Shown: piece after piece, positions 1 through 7,065 of the stretch
How the letters are laid out: each line of letters opens with the position of its first letter
Position numbering within the stretch: position 1 is the stretch's first letter
NCBI GenBank assembly: GCA_002435365.1
Contig: DJMM01000014.1
Location: 1 to 15,034, forward strand
Length of the DNA stretch: 15,034 nt
Direction of reading: 5' to 3'
DNA from: Ignavibacteriales bacterium UBA6490
GTDB lineage: Bacteria; Bacteroidota; Ignavibacteria; Ignavibacteriales; Ignavibacteriaceae
Notes under the pieces: generated by a model
What the model was told of the DNA's origin: nothing
The model's input: only the letters and a program-made list of their open reading frames with translations
Databases searched by the model: none
Translations under genes and position numbers: made by a program

Positions 1-243
1 TCTTTTCTGCTGAAAGATGTAAACATGGTAGTGCAGCTGCAGAATCTCGATGCCTCGGGTAAAGTTGAAGTTCTTGTAAGTCATCCGGATGAAAACGGTG
101 CGGTCAAAACAGCTGGTAAAGAAATGCTTACGATTACTGCTAGCGTAAAGCCGTTTATAAATCTTGTCTGGATGGGTGTTTTGGTAATGTTTGCAGGATT
201 TATTGTTTCGGTTGTCAGACGGGCAAAAGAAACTGTGTCCTGA
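1..243 (+). CDS. CcmF/CcsA-like cytochrome c haem lyase, C-terminal fragment (5' end outside window)
   Basis: The frame is open from base 1 and stops with TGA at 241-243, so only the last 80 residues of a larger protein are seen. The first ATG in the frame (base 25) is probably internal. The fragment has a soluble beta-rich stretch, then the block VKPFINLVWMGVLVMFAGF, a single membrane helix, and a final RR-containing cytoplasmic tail. A 'VKP-inLvWlG-l-M--G' helix ending in two arginines is how CcmF-type haem lyases end. These proteins attach haem to apocytochrome c on the outer face of the inner membrane. The call rests on this C-terminal motif alone; another cytochrome c assembly protein of the CcmF/CcsA family is equally possible. 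A strong terminator follows 27 bases downstream, so this gene ends its transcription unit. Confidence 0.65.
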   Translation, partial: SFLLKDVNMVVQLQNLDASGKVEVLVSHPDENGAVKTAGKEMLTITASVKPFINLVWMGVLVMFAGFIVSVVRRAKETVS

Positions 244-270
244 TCCTGCATTAAATCATTAAATATTTAA

Positions 271-299
271 GAGACGGAGAAACACCGTCTCTTTTTTTT
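271..299 (+). terminator. Rho-independent terminator of the haem-lyase gene
   Basis: A perfect 7-bp stem (GAGACGG at 271-277, CCGTCTC at 285-291) with a 7-base loop is followed by eight T residues (292-299). It starts 27 bases after the stop codon at 243. Confidence 0.93.
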
Positions 300-330
300 A
301 AAGTTTGCCGTACAATAATAATAATCTCAA

Positions 331-488
331 TTTAAGACAATCTTATTATCTGATTGGGAAGCTGATCCCAATCTAACCTGGTTCTGATCCGGGTCTAATC
401 CCATTCTATTCCCATTTTTATGAGAAATAAATGAGAATAATCCGGGATCAGGTTAGAGCCAGAATCAAAATAATTTCACAACCGCGGC
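331..488 (+). repeat. Intergenic 11-bp-module foldback element, copy 1
   Basis: Five consecutive 11-base units run from 362 to 416: CTGATCCCAAT, CTAACCTGGTT, CTGATCCGGGT, CTAATCCCATT, CTATTCCCATT. They are preceded by the blocks TTTAAGACAA (331-340) and CTGATTGGGAAG (350-361). Downstream, read on the minus strand, are three inverted units in the same 11-base register: TTATTCTCATT, CTGATCCCGGA and CTGGCTCTAAC (about 432-464). The right half can therefore fold back on the left half as a long imperfect hairpin around a loop near 417-431. The shared 3' block CAGAATCA (460-467) and AACCGC (480-485) mark the far end. The same architecture recurs at 14700-14820. The 11-base period is not a multiple of 3, so this is not a decayed coding repeat. 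The function is unknown. Confidence 0.75.
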
Positions 489-657
489 AAAATGTTATAT
501 TTAAGGAATATCTATAGTTAATCAGAAATAATTTTTTGCGATTATCGGGTAAAGAGTTATCCGTCTGAGTTTTTAAATAATTTGCCGGAATAATAATCTT
601 CCCCTGCGGGAATAATTTGATTATATTTAATAATATTAATAAAATCCTTTTAATCTA
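489..657. other. AT-rich leader upstream of the S46 peptidase, with two small hairpins
   Basis: No ORF of note is seen here. There are two short inverted repeats: CGGGTAA (546-552) with TTATCCG (557-563) around the loop AGAG, containing one mismatch, and TTCCC (599-603) with GGGAA (608-612) around a 4-base loop. Neither has a following T-run, so they are not terminators. They could be operator or 5'-UTR structures. No convincing promoter consensus was found, and the bases just before the ATG at 658 carry no clear Shine-Dalgarno sequence. Confidence 0.35.
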
Positions 658-2784
658 ATGAAAAAATTACCTGTTTTACTATTTTCAGCCGTGATATTGG
701 TTCTTTCAGCCTTTGTTTCTCCTCTGCCCGATGAAGGGATGTACCCGCTGAATCAGATCAACAACCTTAATTTGAAAAATGCCGGTTTAAAAATTGATGT
801 CACTGAGATTTATAATCCCGATGGTCCGAGTCTTATTGATGCACTAGTAAATGTGGGTGGCTGCACCGGTTCTTTCGTGTCATCCGGGGGTCTGATTTTA
901 ACAAATCATCATTGCTCTTTTGGTGCAGTGCAAAGAGCAAGCAGTGTTGAAAAGAATTACCTGGAAAATGGGTTTCTTGCTGAAACTCCCGAAGACGAAA
1001 TTCCTGCATCAGGAATTACCTGCCGCATTGCTGTTTCATACAAAGATGTATCTGCCGAAGTTCTGGAAGCTGCCGGAAAAGGGGATGATATCTTTCAAAG
1101 ATCAAAAGCCATACAGCGTAAAATCAGGGAAATTGTTAAAGAAGAAAATTCGAAAAATCCGGATTTAGAATGTAAAGTTTCCGAAATGTTTGCGGGTGAA
1201 TCATATATCCTGTTCAGGCATAAGGTTATTAATGATGTCAGGCTTGTTTACGTTCCGCCCAGGGATATTGGCGAATTTGGCGGTGAAACTGATAACTGGG
1301 TCTGGCCCAGGCACACCGGTGATTTTTCGTTCCTGAGGGCTTACGTTGCTCCCGACGGAAGTTCTGCATCTTATTCTAAGGATAATATTCCTTTCTCACC
1401 TAAAAAATATCTTCGGGTAAATCCCCGCGGTGTTGAAGAAGGGGATTTTGTTTTTATACTCGGATATCCCGGACGCACATATAAAAACCAGCCTGCCCGT
1501 TTTGTGGAATACCAGGAAAAGTATGAGCTTCCGTTCCTGCAGAGTTTATATTCCTGGATGATTAATATGTATCAGTCCCGGGGGGAAAATGATCCGGAAT
1601 ACGCATTGAAAATTTCATCGAAAATTAAAAGCCTGGCAAACTCTGAAAAAAATTACCGTGGAAAGATGATGGGTCTGAAGCGTATAAAGTTGGTCTCAAA
1701 AAAACTGGAAGAGGAAAAGGAGCTGCAGAATTTCATTAATGACAATGCGGAACTCAAAGAGAAATATGGAAATATTACCGGTGAAATCGATGATATATAT
1801 AATCAGATCTTTGATTTTGGAATCCTTCCTCCGGCGGTTAAACAGCTTTCCAGGCAGCTTTCATATTACCGTCTTGCCGAGCTGCTGCTTGAAAATGAAA
1901 AAGAAGTAAATGAAGTGGATACAGTGAAGATTCCGGAGGATAATAAAAAATCAGAAAAGCTGGCTGCAAGGATAGAAAAACTTTATGAAGGCATTGACCG
2001 GGACCAGGAAATCAGGATATTTGCCAAAATTTTAAGCGAGATTGAAAAATATCCTGAAACCATATCGCTCATTCAGCCGGGCAGCAGCGATATAAAATCT
2101 TTTGCAGAGGATCTGTACAACAGTACACTTATAAATAATAAAGAAAAATTTATACAGGCTGTTACCAATGCTTCCCTGACCGATTTTGACGATCCGTTCA
2201 TAAATTTTGTAAGGAAGGTTGAAGATGCAAAGGCCGGTTACGACAGCAGAATGTCGATACTTGAACCGAAGCTGGATCTGCTGCTTTCAAAATTTATTGA
2301 AGTTAAAAGATACAGGGCAGGGGAATCATCTGTTCCGGATGCCAACAGCACCTTAAGATTGACCTACGGATACGTGAGCGGATATTCTCCATCCGACGCA
2401 TTATACTATTCTCCCATAACCACATTGAGCGGAGTAGTTGAAAAAGGTACTCCCGAAGGCGACTACAGGATAAATAAAAAACTGGTTGAGCTTTATAACA
2501 AAAAAGACTTTGGTAATTTTGTAAGTAAAAAACTGAATGATGTTCCGGTGGGAATTCTGTACAATACTGATACCAGCGGGGGCAATTCTGGAAGCCCAGT
2601 TTTTGATGCCTGGGGAAATCTTGTAGCATTAAATTTTGACCGTGCATTCGAAGCAACTATTAACGATTATGCATGGAACGAAGCTTACAGCAGATCAATC
2701 GGGGTTGATGTAAGATATATACTTTGGGTTACTCAAAAAATCGGCGGGGCAGATAACATTCTGCAGGAGCTGGGTATTTTATAA
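658..2784 (+). CDS. S46 family dipeptidyl peptidase, DPP11-type (Asp/Glu-preferring by key residue)
   Basis: This 708-residue exported serine exopeptidase would remove dipeptides from oligopeptide N-termini in the periplasm. Residues 1-21 are a signal peptide. The chymotrypsin-like S46 catalytic motifs are all present: the histidine in LTNHHC (His85), the block TDNWVWPRHTGDFS (Asp222 is the likely triad aspartate by spacing, Asp212 the alternative), and the nucleophile in GGNSGSP (Ser644). An alpha-helical domain (about residues 290-560), typical of S46, lies between the two barrel halves. In the S46 family the residue 18 after the serine sets specificity: Arg in DPP11 (cleaves after Asp/Glu) and Gly in DPP7. 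Here it is Arg662 in LNFDR, so DPP11 activity is predicted. Length matches the family and there is no T9SS tail. The start lacks a clear ribosome site but gives an intact signal peptide. The next gene begins 29 bases downstream, with no terminator between. Confidence 0.92.
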   Translation: MKKLPVLLFSAVILVLSAFVSPLPDEGMYPLNQINNLNLKNAGLKIDVTEIYNPDGPSLIDALVNVGGCTGSFVSSGGLILTNHHCSFGAVQRASSVEKNYLENGFLAETPEDEIPASGITCRIAVSYKDVSAEVLEAAGKGDDIFQRSKAIQRKIREIVKEENSKNPDLECKVSEMFAGESYILFRHKVINDVRLVYVPPRDIGEFGGETDNWVWPRHTGDFSFLRAYVAPDGSSASYSKDNIPFSPKKYLRVNPRGVEEGDFVFILGYPGRTYKNQPARFVEYQEKYELPFLQSLYSWMINMYQSRGENDPEYALKISSKIKSLANSEKNYRGKMMGLKRIKLVSKKLEEEKELQNFINDNAELKEKYGNITGEIDDIYNQIFDFGILPPAVKQLSRQLSYYRLAELLLENEKEVNEVDTVKIPEDNKKSEKLAARIEKLYEGIDRDQEIRIFAKILSEIEKYPETISLIQPGSSDIKSFAEDLYNSTLINNKEKFIQAVTNASLTDFDDPFINFVRKVEDAKAGYDSRMSILEPKLDLLLSKFIEVKRYRAGESSVPDANSTLRLTYGYVSGYSPSDALYYSPITTLSGVVEKGTPEGDYRINKKLVELYNKKDFGNFVSKKLNDVPVGILYNTDTSGGNSGSPVFDAWGNLVALNFDRAFEATINDYAWNEAYSRSIGVDVRYILWVTQKIGGADNILQELGIL

Positions 2785-2813
2785 TTTTATTTTTTCGATT
2801 TAAGGAAAAACGA

Positions 2814-5093
2814 ATGAAAAAATTATTTGTTTTATTGGTTATTGCATTTATTCCTTTAAACGTTTTCTCCCAGAACTGGCAGAAAATTGAAACGGTATTT
2901 GCCCCGTCAGGTGTTACAGTAATGGATTTCAGTGCTCCTGTTTTCGGGGATCTTGATGCAGATGGCGACTTTGACCTGGTGCTCGGTAATATTGATCTCC
3001 GGATTGATTACTTCAGGAATACAGGTACTAACCAGGTTCCGGTTTTTGAAAAGGACACTTCCATGTTCGGATGCCTGTACTGGAACGGATATCAGTTTAC
3101 AAATGCTGATTATCCTGCACTGGCGGATCTTGACAACGATAATGATCTTGATCTGGTGATCAGCGGTTATAACGGATGTCTGTATTACGAGAACAAGGGT
3201 GATAGCACCACACCAGTGTGGGTTAAAGTCGATACAGTTTTTACTGCTGTTAACGCTGCCATCGGTACAGATGCAAGACCCGCATTTGCTGATCTTGATA
3301 ATGACGGCGATCTTGACATTATTATCGGCATCGGTGAATCTCTTTTCGGCGGGCCTACAGCAGGTATAACTATGGGTTTCAGAAATAATGGAACTGCTTC
3401 TGCTCCATCATTCCAGAGGGATGATAATCTGGTGTCGGGTATTCCTGATGTCGGACTTAATTCTTATCCTGCTCCCGCAGATCTGGATGCAGATGGAGAT
3501 TTTGATCTTCTTATAGGCAGGGATGGTGCTGCTGTTTATTATTACAGAAATACAGGTACGGCAGCTGCACCGGTCTGGACAAGGGAATACACGGTATTCT
3601 CTCCGGTCGAAACAACAAACTATTGGAAAGATCCTACTTTCTGTGATCTGGATGGTGATAATGATTATGATCTTATCTACGGAACGGATAACGGGGATCT
3701 TTATTTTTATAAAAATACCGGCAGCCCTGCAAGTCCCCAGTATGTGTATGATCCTTCTTATTTCAGGATAATAAAGTCGGACTGGTCTACGCCATCATTT
3801 GCGGATGTGGATGGAAACCTGGTCCTTGATATGATTTCAGGTTCCACACTGGGCGGATTCTTCTATGCAAAAAATACAGGGAATATATATTCTCCTTCTT
3901 TCATTCAGGCAACCGCCGGTTTCTCCGGTATAAATCCGGGTTTCAGATGCTCCCCTGTATTTTATGATTATGACAATGATAATGATTATGATATCGTTTC
4001 CGGTTATTCTTCAGGCACCCTTAATTTATATATAAATAACAACGGGACTTACAGCTTGAATACAACTGTATTTTCAAATGTCTCGGTTACCTATGCAAGC
4101 ATGCCTGCATTCGGAGATATAGACAATGACGGGGATCAGGATCTGCTTGTTGGTTCCAACGATGCCGGCACAACTAAATTTTATCTGAATACCGGTAATA
4201 ATGTATTTGTCGAGAATACACAGGTGTTTTCAACAGTATCTTTTCCCTATGCATGCAGCCCTGCTTTCAATGATGTTGATAATGACGGGGATATCGACCT
4301 GTTTATCGGAAGGTCTAACGGGACTGTGGATTTTTATGAAAATACAGGTACGCCTGCTGAGCCGGTGTGGACAAAAAATCTTCTGCTGATGGCCGGCATT
4401 AAAGCAGCTCAAAATGCGCATCCATCTTTTGCTGACCTCGATGGTGATACCAGGAATGATCTCATTCTTGGTGAGTACAATGGTAATTTTACTTTTTACA
4501 AAAATCTATTTGCTACGGTTCTTCCGGTAGAACTGGAGTCTTTCAATGCTGTTTACAAAAGCGGTAAATCGGAATTAACGTGGTCCACAGTTTCGGAAAT
4601 CAACAACCGTGGATTTGAGATACAAAGAAGCATTGATAAAACAAGTTTTAATTCGATCGGGTTTGTAAAGGGCACAGGTACAACCACTGAAAGGCAGAAT
4701 TATAGTTACACAGATGAATATCAATACAGCGGTATGGTATATTACAGGCTTAAGCAGGTGGATTTTAACGGTGTCTCAAAGTTATCTGATATGGTTGCAG
4801 TGAACATGGATATTCCGGAGCAATTTATACTCGCACAGAATTATCCAAATCCCTTTAACCCGTCTACCAAAATTAAATTTTCAATCCCGGCAGCTGCTCA
4901 TGTAACATTAAAGCTCTATGATGTAACGGGAAATGAAATTGCTGTTATTCTTAATGAGCAATTAGAAGCAGGGTGGCACCAGGTGGAAATAAATACAGAA
5001 AATTTTAGTAAAAGTCTGTCAAGCGGAATATACCTTTACAGCCTTATTGCAGAGGGTAAGGTATATTCAAAAAAAATGCTTCTTCTTAAATAA
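2814..5093 (+). CDS. Secreted FG-GAP/VCBS repeat protein with T9SS type A sorting domain
   Basis: A 759-residue exported protein. Residues 1-20 are a signal peptide ending VFSQ. Ten FG-GAP/VCBS repeats follow, each centred on a calcium-binding loop of the form DxDxDGDxD. They start near residues 46, 105, 160, 223, 278, 331, 385, 435, 487 and 541, about 50-63 apart, and form a beta-propeller-like array. The sixth (DVDGNLVLD) has lost most of its acidic ligands and the tenth (DLDGDTRND) lacks the glycine. Residues about 573-664 are a fibronectin-III-like domain often found before the sorting signal. The last 85 residues, starting QNYPNPFNPSTKIKFSIP and ending KKMLLLK, form the T9SS type A sorting domain that directs outer-membrane export and surface attachment or release. 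AAGGA precedes the ATG. The gene probably shares a transcript with the S46 peptidase upstream. The ligand cannot be read from the sequence. Confidence 0.9.
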   Translation: MKKLFVLLVIAFIPLNVFSQNWQKIETVFAPSGVTVMDFSAPVFGDLDADGDFDLVLGNIDLRIDYFRNTGTNQVPVFEKDTSMFGCLYWNGYQFTNADYPALADLDNDNDLDLVISGYNGCLYYENKGDSTTPVWVKVDTVFTAVNAAIGTDARPAFADLDNDGDLDIIIGIGESLFGGPTAGITMGFRNNGTASAPSFQRDDNLVSGIPDVGLNSYPAPADLDADGDFDLLIGRDGAAVYYYRNTGTAAAPVWTREYTVFSPVETTNYWKDPTFCDLDGDNDYDLIYGTDNGDLYFYKNTGSPASPQYVYDPSYFRIIKSDWSTPSFADVDGNLVLDMISGSTLGGFFYAKNTGNIYSPSFIQATAGFSGINPGFRCSPVFYDYDNDNDYDIVSGYSSGTLNLYINNNGTYSLNTTVFSNVSVTYASMPAFGDIDNDGDQDLLVGSNDAGTTKFYLNTGNNVFVENTQVFSTVSFPYACSPAFNDVDNDGDIDLFIGRSNGTVDFYENTGTPAEPVWTKNLLLMAGIKAAQNAHPSFADLDGDTRNDLILGEYNGNFTFYKNLFATVLPVELESFNAVYKSGKSELTWSTVSEINNRGFEIQRSIDKTSFNSIGFVKGTGTTTERQNYSYTDEYQYSGMVYYRLKQVDFNGVSKLSDMVAVNMDIPEQFILAQNYPNPFNPSTKIKFSIPAAAHVTLKLYDVTGNEIAVILNEQLEAGWHQVEINTENFSKSLSSGIYLYSLIAEGKVYSKKMLLLK

Positions 5094-5110
5094 TGTCAAA
5101 TGCTAAAAGT

Positions 5111-5128
5111 AAATGATTTGCATCATTT
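5111..5128. other. Small perfect inverted repeat before the terminator
   Basis: AAATGAT (5111-5117) pairs with ATCATTT (5122-5128) around the loop TTGC. It lies 17 bases after the FG-GAP stop codon and 15 bases before the terminator stem. It is probably a 3'-UTR hairpin and no function can be assigned. Confidence 0.4.
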
Positions 5129-5142
5129 GCAAAAGTAAAGTT

Positions 5143-5168
5143 AAAAGTCCGGTTTACCGGACTTTTTT
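5143..5168 (+). terminator. Rho-independent terminator after the FG-GAP gene
   Basis: AAAAGTCCGG (5143-5152) pairs perfectly with CCGGACTTTT (5157-5166) around the loop TTTA, within a run of six T residues (5163-5168). The 10-bp stem is A-tailed on the 5' side, so it may also work on the opposite strand. It sits 50 bases after the stop codon at 5093. Confidence 0.92.
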
Positions 5169-5284
5169 ATTATAATCACACCAGTTCAGATTCCCGTATA
5201 TGTTGTGTGTCAGATTATAATTCGCTGTCACATACAATATGCCGCTCAAACATTAATTTTAAAGTGTAAAAACAAGGTTCATTA

Positions 5285-5659
5285 GTGTCAATCAAGAGTA
5301 TTTTAATTGTAGAGGACGAAAGTATAATAGCCCTTGATATTCAGACGAGGCTGATCAAGCTTGGCTATGCAATTTCAGGGATTGCATCTACCGGTGAGGA
5401 TGCCATTCGTATTGCAGATAAATTCAAGCCAGATCTTGTTTTGATGGATATACTGCTTAAGGGAGATTTGGACGGAGTAGAAGCGGCCAGAATAATTAGA
5501 ATGGAAAACAGCATTCCGGTAATCTTTCTTTCTTCGTTTTCGGATGAAATTACTTTCAGGGAGGCGGCCATGGTCTCACCTCATGGTTATCTTATCAAAC
5601 CATTCAGTGAAACGGAATTAAAAACAAAAATTGATGAGCTGCCGCTGCAGTTAACCTAA
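5285..5659 (+). CDS. Single-domain CheY-like response regulator receiver
   Basis: A 124-residue receiver domain with no output domain. The phosphorylation site signature is complete: acidic pair Glu10-Asp11 in VEDE, phospho-acceptor Asp55 in LVLMD, switch Ser83 in FLSS, aromatic Tyr102 and invariant Lys105 in YLIKPF. The loop after Asp55 (LKGDLDGVEAA) is the variant common in receivers paired with PAS-type histidine kinases. GTG at 5285 is the only reasonable start: the frame has a stop at 5267-5269 and no ATG before the IVED motif, and AAGG lies about 8 bases upstream. No kinase is in the window, so the partner is unknown. It likely acts by protein-protein interaction or in a phosphorelay. 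Its stop codon overlaps that of the convergent gene by 4 bases. Confidence 0.9.
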   Translation: MSIKSILIVEDESIIALDIQTRLIKLGYAISGIASTGEDAIRIADKFKPDLVLMDILLKGDLDGVEAARIIRMENSIPVIFLSSFSDEITFREAAMVSPHGYLIKPFSETELKTKIDELPLQLT

Positions 5660-6000
5660 TCAGATGCAGCAAGGGCGATTTCCTTGCTCAGTTTGCCCCA
5701 CCAGTCTTCTTTAATAATTTCATACTTTGCTTTCTGACGTGCATCAAGCATTAATTCGACTTTAGCTTTTGCCTGCTCCAAAGCGGCATTCCTGGTTGAG
5801 GCATCCGTAAGGCTGCTGATATTCCGGATAAGCAGGCTGTTGATATTAGCTGCCTGTTTATCATCTAAAAGAACTTTCTGCTGCAGTCTGGAAACGGCGG
5901 AATTAATAATTTCGTTATCAGATTTTGCTGTCTCCTGCTGCGCATAAATAGCAGGCATTAAAACCACAGCAGACAACAGAAATATTTTTAACGATCTCAT
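5656..6000 (-). CDS. Small exported protein, possibly Spy/LTXXQ-like
   Basis: A 114-residue protein beginning MRSLKIFLLSAVVLMPAIYAQQ, a clear signal peptide with likely cleavage after Ala at YAQ. The mature part is predicted all-helical and charged, with two related segments about 45 residues apart (VLLDDKQAANI and LMLDARQKAKY). This pattern recalls the LTxxQ repeats of Spy/CpxP periplasmic chaperones, but the match is weak and is my inference. The reading frame extends upstream to 6099, but those 33 extra residues have no export signal at their front and would bury the signal peptide. The ATG at 6000 has an AGG-rich site about 10 bases before it, so it is preferred. The gene is convergent with the receiver gene and divergent from rnhC. 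Confidence 0.75.
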   Translation of the reverse strand: MRSLKIFLLSAVVLMPAIYAQQETAKSDNEIINSAVSRLQQKVLLDDKQAANINSLLIRNISSLTDASTRNAALEQAKAKVELMLDARQKAKYEIIKEDWWGKLSKEIALAASD

Positions 6001-6117
6001 AATTAAACCTACGTTCAATAATTTTAAAGTAACATCCTTTAATGCAAATAACAACATATTTCTCCGCCTTAATGCATAATAAATCGTGCCACGCTTCAAA
6101 AATTAGATTGATTTGAG

Positions 6118-6125
6118 TAATTTTG
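6118..6125 (+). promoter_or_regulatory. Candidate Bacteroidota-type -7 box for rnhC
   Basis: TAATTTTG matches the TAnnTTTG consensus of the Bacteroidota primary sigma factor and lies 12 bases before the ATG at 6138. No good TTTG box was found at the expected distance upstream, and the implied leader would be only a few bases, so this is tentative. Confidence 0.3.
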
Positions 6126-6137
6126 TTATTAATTGTT

Positions 6138-7055
6138 ATGAATTATCAGATTACTGCGAAAAATCAAATAAATAAATATATCAGTCTTCTCAGGCAGGAG
6201 GGTTTGATAGTTTCAGAAGCTGAAGAAGGTAATTATTGCTTCGAATCAAATATCCGGAATACCAGCGAAAAATTAAAAATAATGGTTTATTTTGGGATTA
6301 AAGGGGTAAAAACAGTAATCCAGGGTAATAAGAGTGGAAATCTTTTCAAAATGACTGAAGAAATTATATTCGGTAAAAAGTTCTTTGAATTTAGTAATGT
6401 TGAAATTACCGAACCGGAAGAATATATAGGCACTGATGAATCAGGAAAAGGAGATTATTTCGGACCCCTGGTAATTGCTGCGGTTCTTGTAGATAAAGAA
6501 ATTAGTTCTGAACTAAAGTCCTTAGGTGTAAGAGACAGCAAACTTTTATCCGGTTCTGCTGTTTCAAAGCTTTCCGCATCTATTAAGAAAATTACCGGTG
6601 ATAAGTGGGCTGTAGTTTTTATTTCACCGCAAAAATACAATGAGCTTTATTCCAGGTTCGGGAATCTTAACAGGCTGCTGGCTTGGGGTCATTCGCGGGC
6701 AATGGAAAATATTCTTTCAAAGCATGATGCCGGCATAGCAATCAGCGATAAGTTCGGAGATGAAAGCCTGATAAAAAACACTCTTTTCGAAAAAGGAAAG
6801 AAAATTAATCTGTATCAGTATAATAAGGCGGAAAAATACACTGCAGTTGCTGCTGCTTCGATATTAGCAAGGAATGAACTTAACAGGTGGTTCATCCTTC
6901 AGGAAAAAAAGTTGAATGTAACAATACCTAAAGGAGCTTCGGACGCAGTAGATAAAGCTGCCGGGGAGCTTCTAAAACAGTACGGATGGGATAAGTTGAA
7001 GGAAATTGTAAAAGAGCATTTTAAAACAACAAAAAAAATATTGAATCAAGTTTGA
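6138..7055 (+). CDS. rnhC: Ribonuclease HIII
   Basis: A 305-residue cytoplasmic nuclease that cleaves the RNA strand of RNA-DNA hybrids, removing R-loops and RNA primers. Residues 1 to about 85 form the N-terminal TBP-like substrate-binding domain, which separates HIII from HII. The catalytic domain opens with YIGTDESGKGDYFGPLV (Asp100, Glu101), the HII/HIII active-site signature. RDSK (Asp133) and ISDKFGDE (Asp204, Asp208) supply the other conserved acidic residues. KAEKYTAVAAASILAR is the conserved helix seen in both HII and HIII. The frame is open to a TTG at 6123, but the ATG at 6138 is the better start and gives the usual length; neither has a strong ribosome site. The stop is 10 bases before the phosphofructokinase ATG, so the two genes are probably co-transcribed. 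Confidence 0.93.
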   Translation: MNYQITAKNQINKYISLLRQEGLIVSEAEEGNYCFESNIRNTSEKLKIMVYFGIKGVKTVIQGNKSGNLFKMTEEIIFGKKFFEFSNVEITEPEEYIGTDESGKGDYFGPLVIAAVLVDKEISSELKSLGVRDSKLLSGSAVSKLSASIKKITGDKWAVVFISPQKYNELYSRFGNLNRLLAWGHSRAMENILSKHDAGIAISDKFGDESLIKNTLFEKGKKINLYQYNKAEKYTAVAAASILARNELNRWFILQEKKLNVTIPKGASDAVDKAAGELLKQYGWDKLKEIVKEHFKTTKKILNQV

Positions 7056-7065
7056 AGGGAACAAA

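Noticed and set aside
362..416. CRISPR array or protein-coding tandem repeat
   Set aside because: Units of 11 bases abut directly with no spacers, which excludes CRISPR. The period is not a multiple of three and stops occur, which excludes a coding repeat.
2303..2656. 117-codon open frame on the minus strand
   Set aside because: It is opposite the catalytic C-terminal part of the S46 peptidase, has no recognisable motif, and has composition typical of an antisense shadow.
6001..6099. 33-residue N-terminal extension of the minus-strand exported protein
   Set aside because: The extension would bury a clear signal peptide. The ATG at 6000 has a better upstream site, so the extension is probably untranslated leader.
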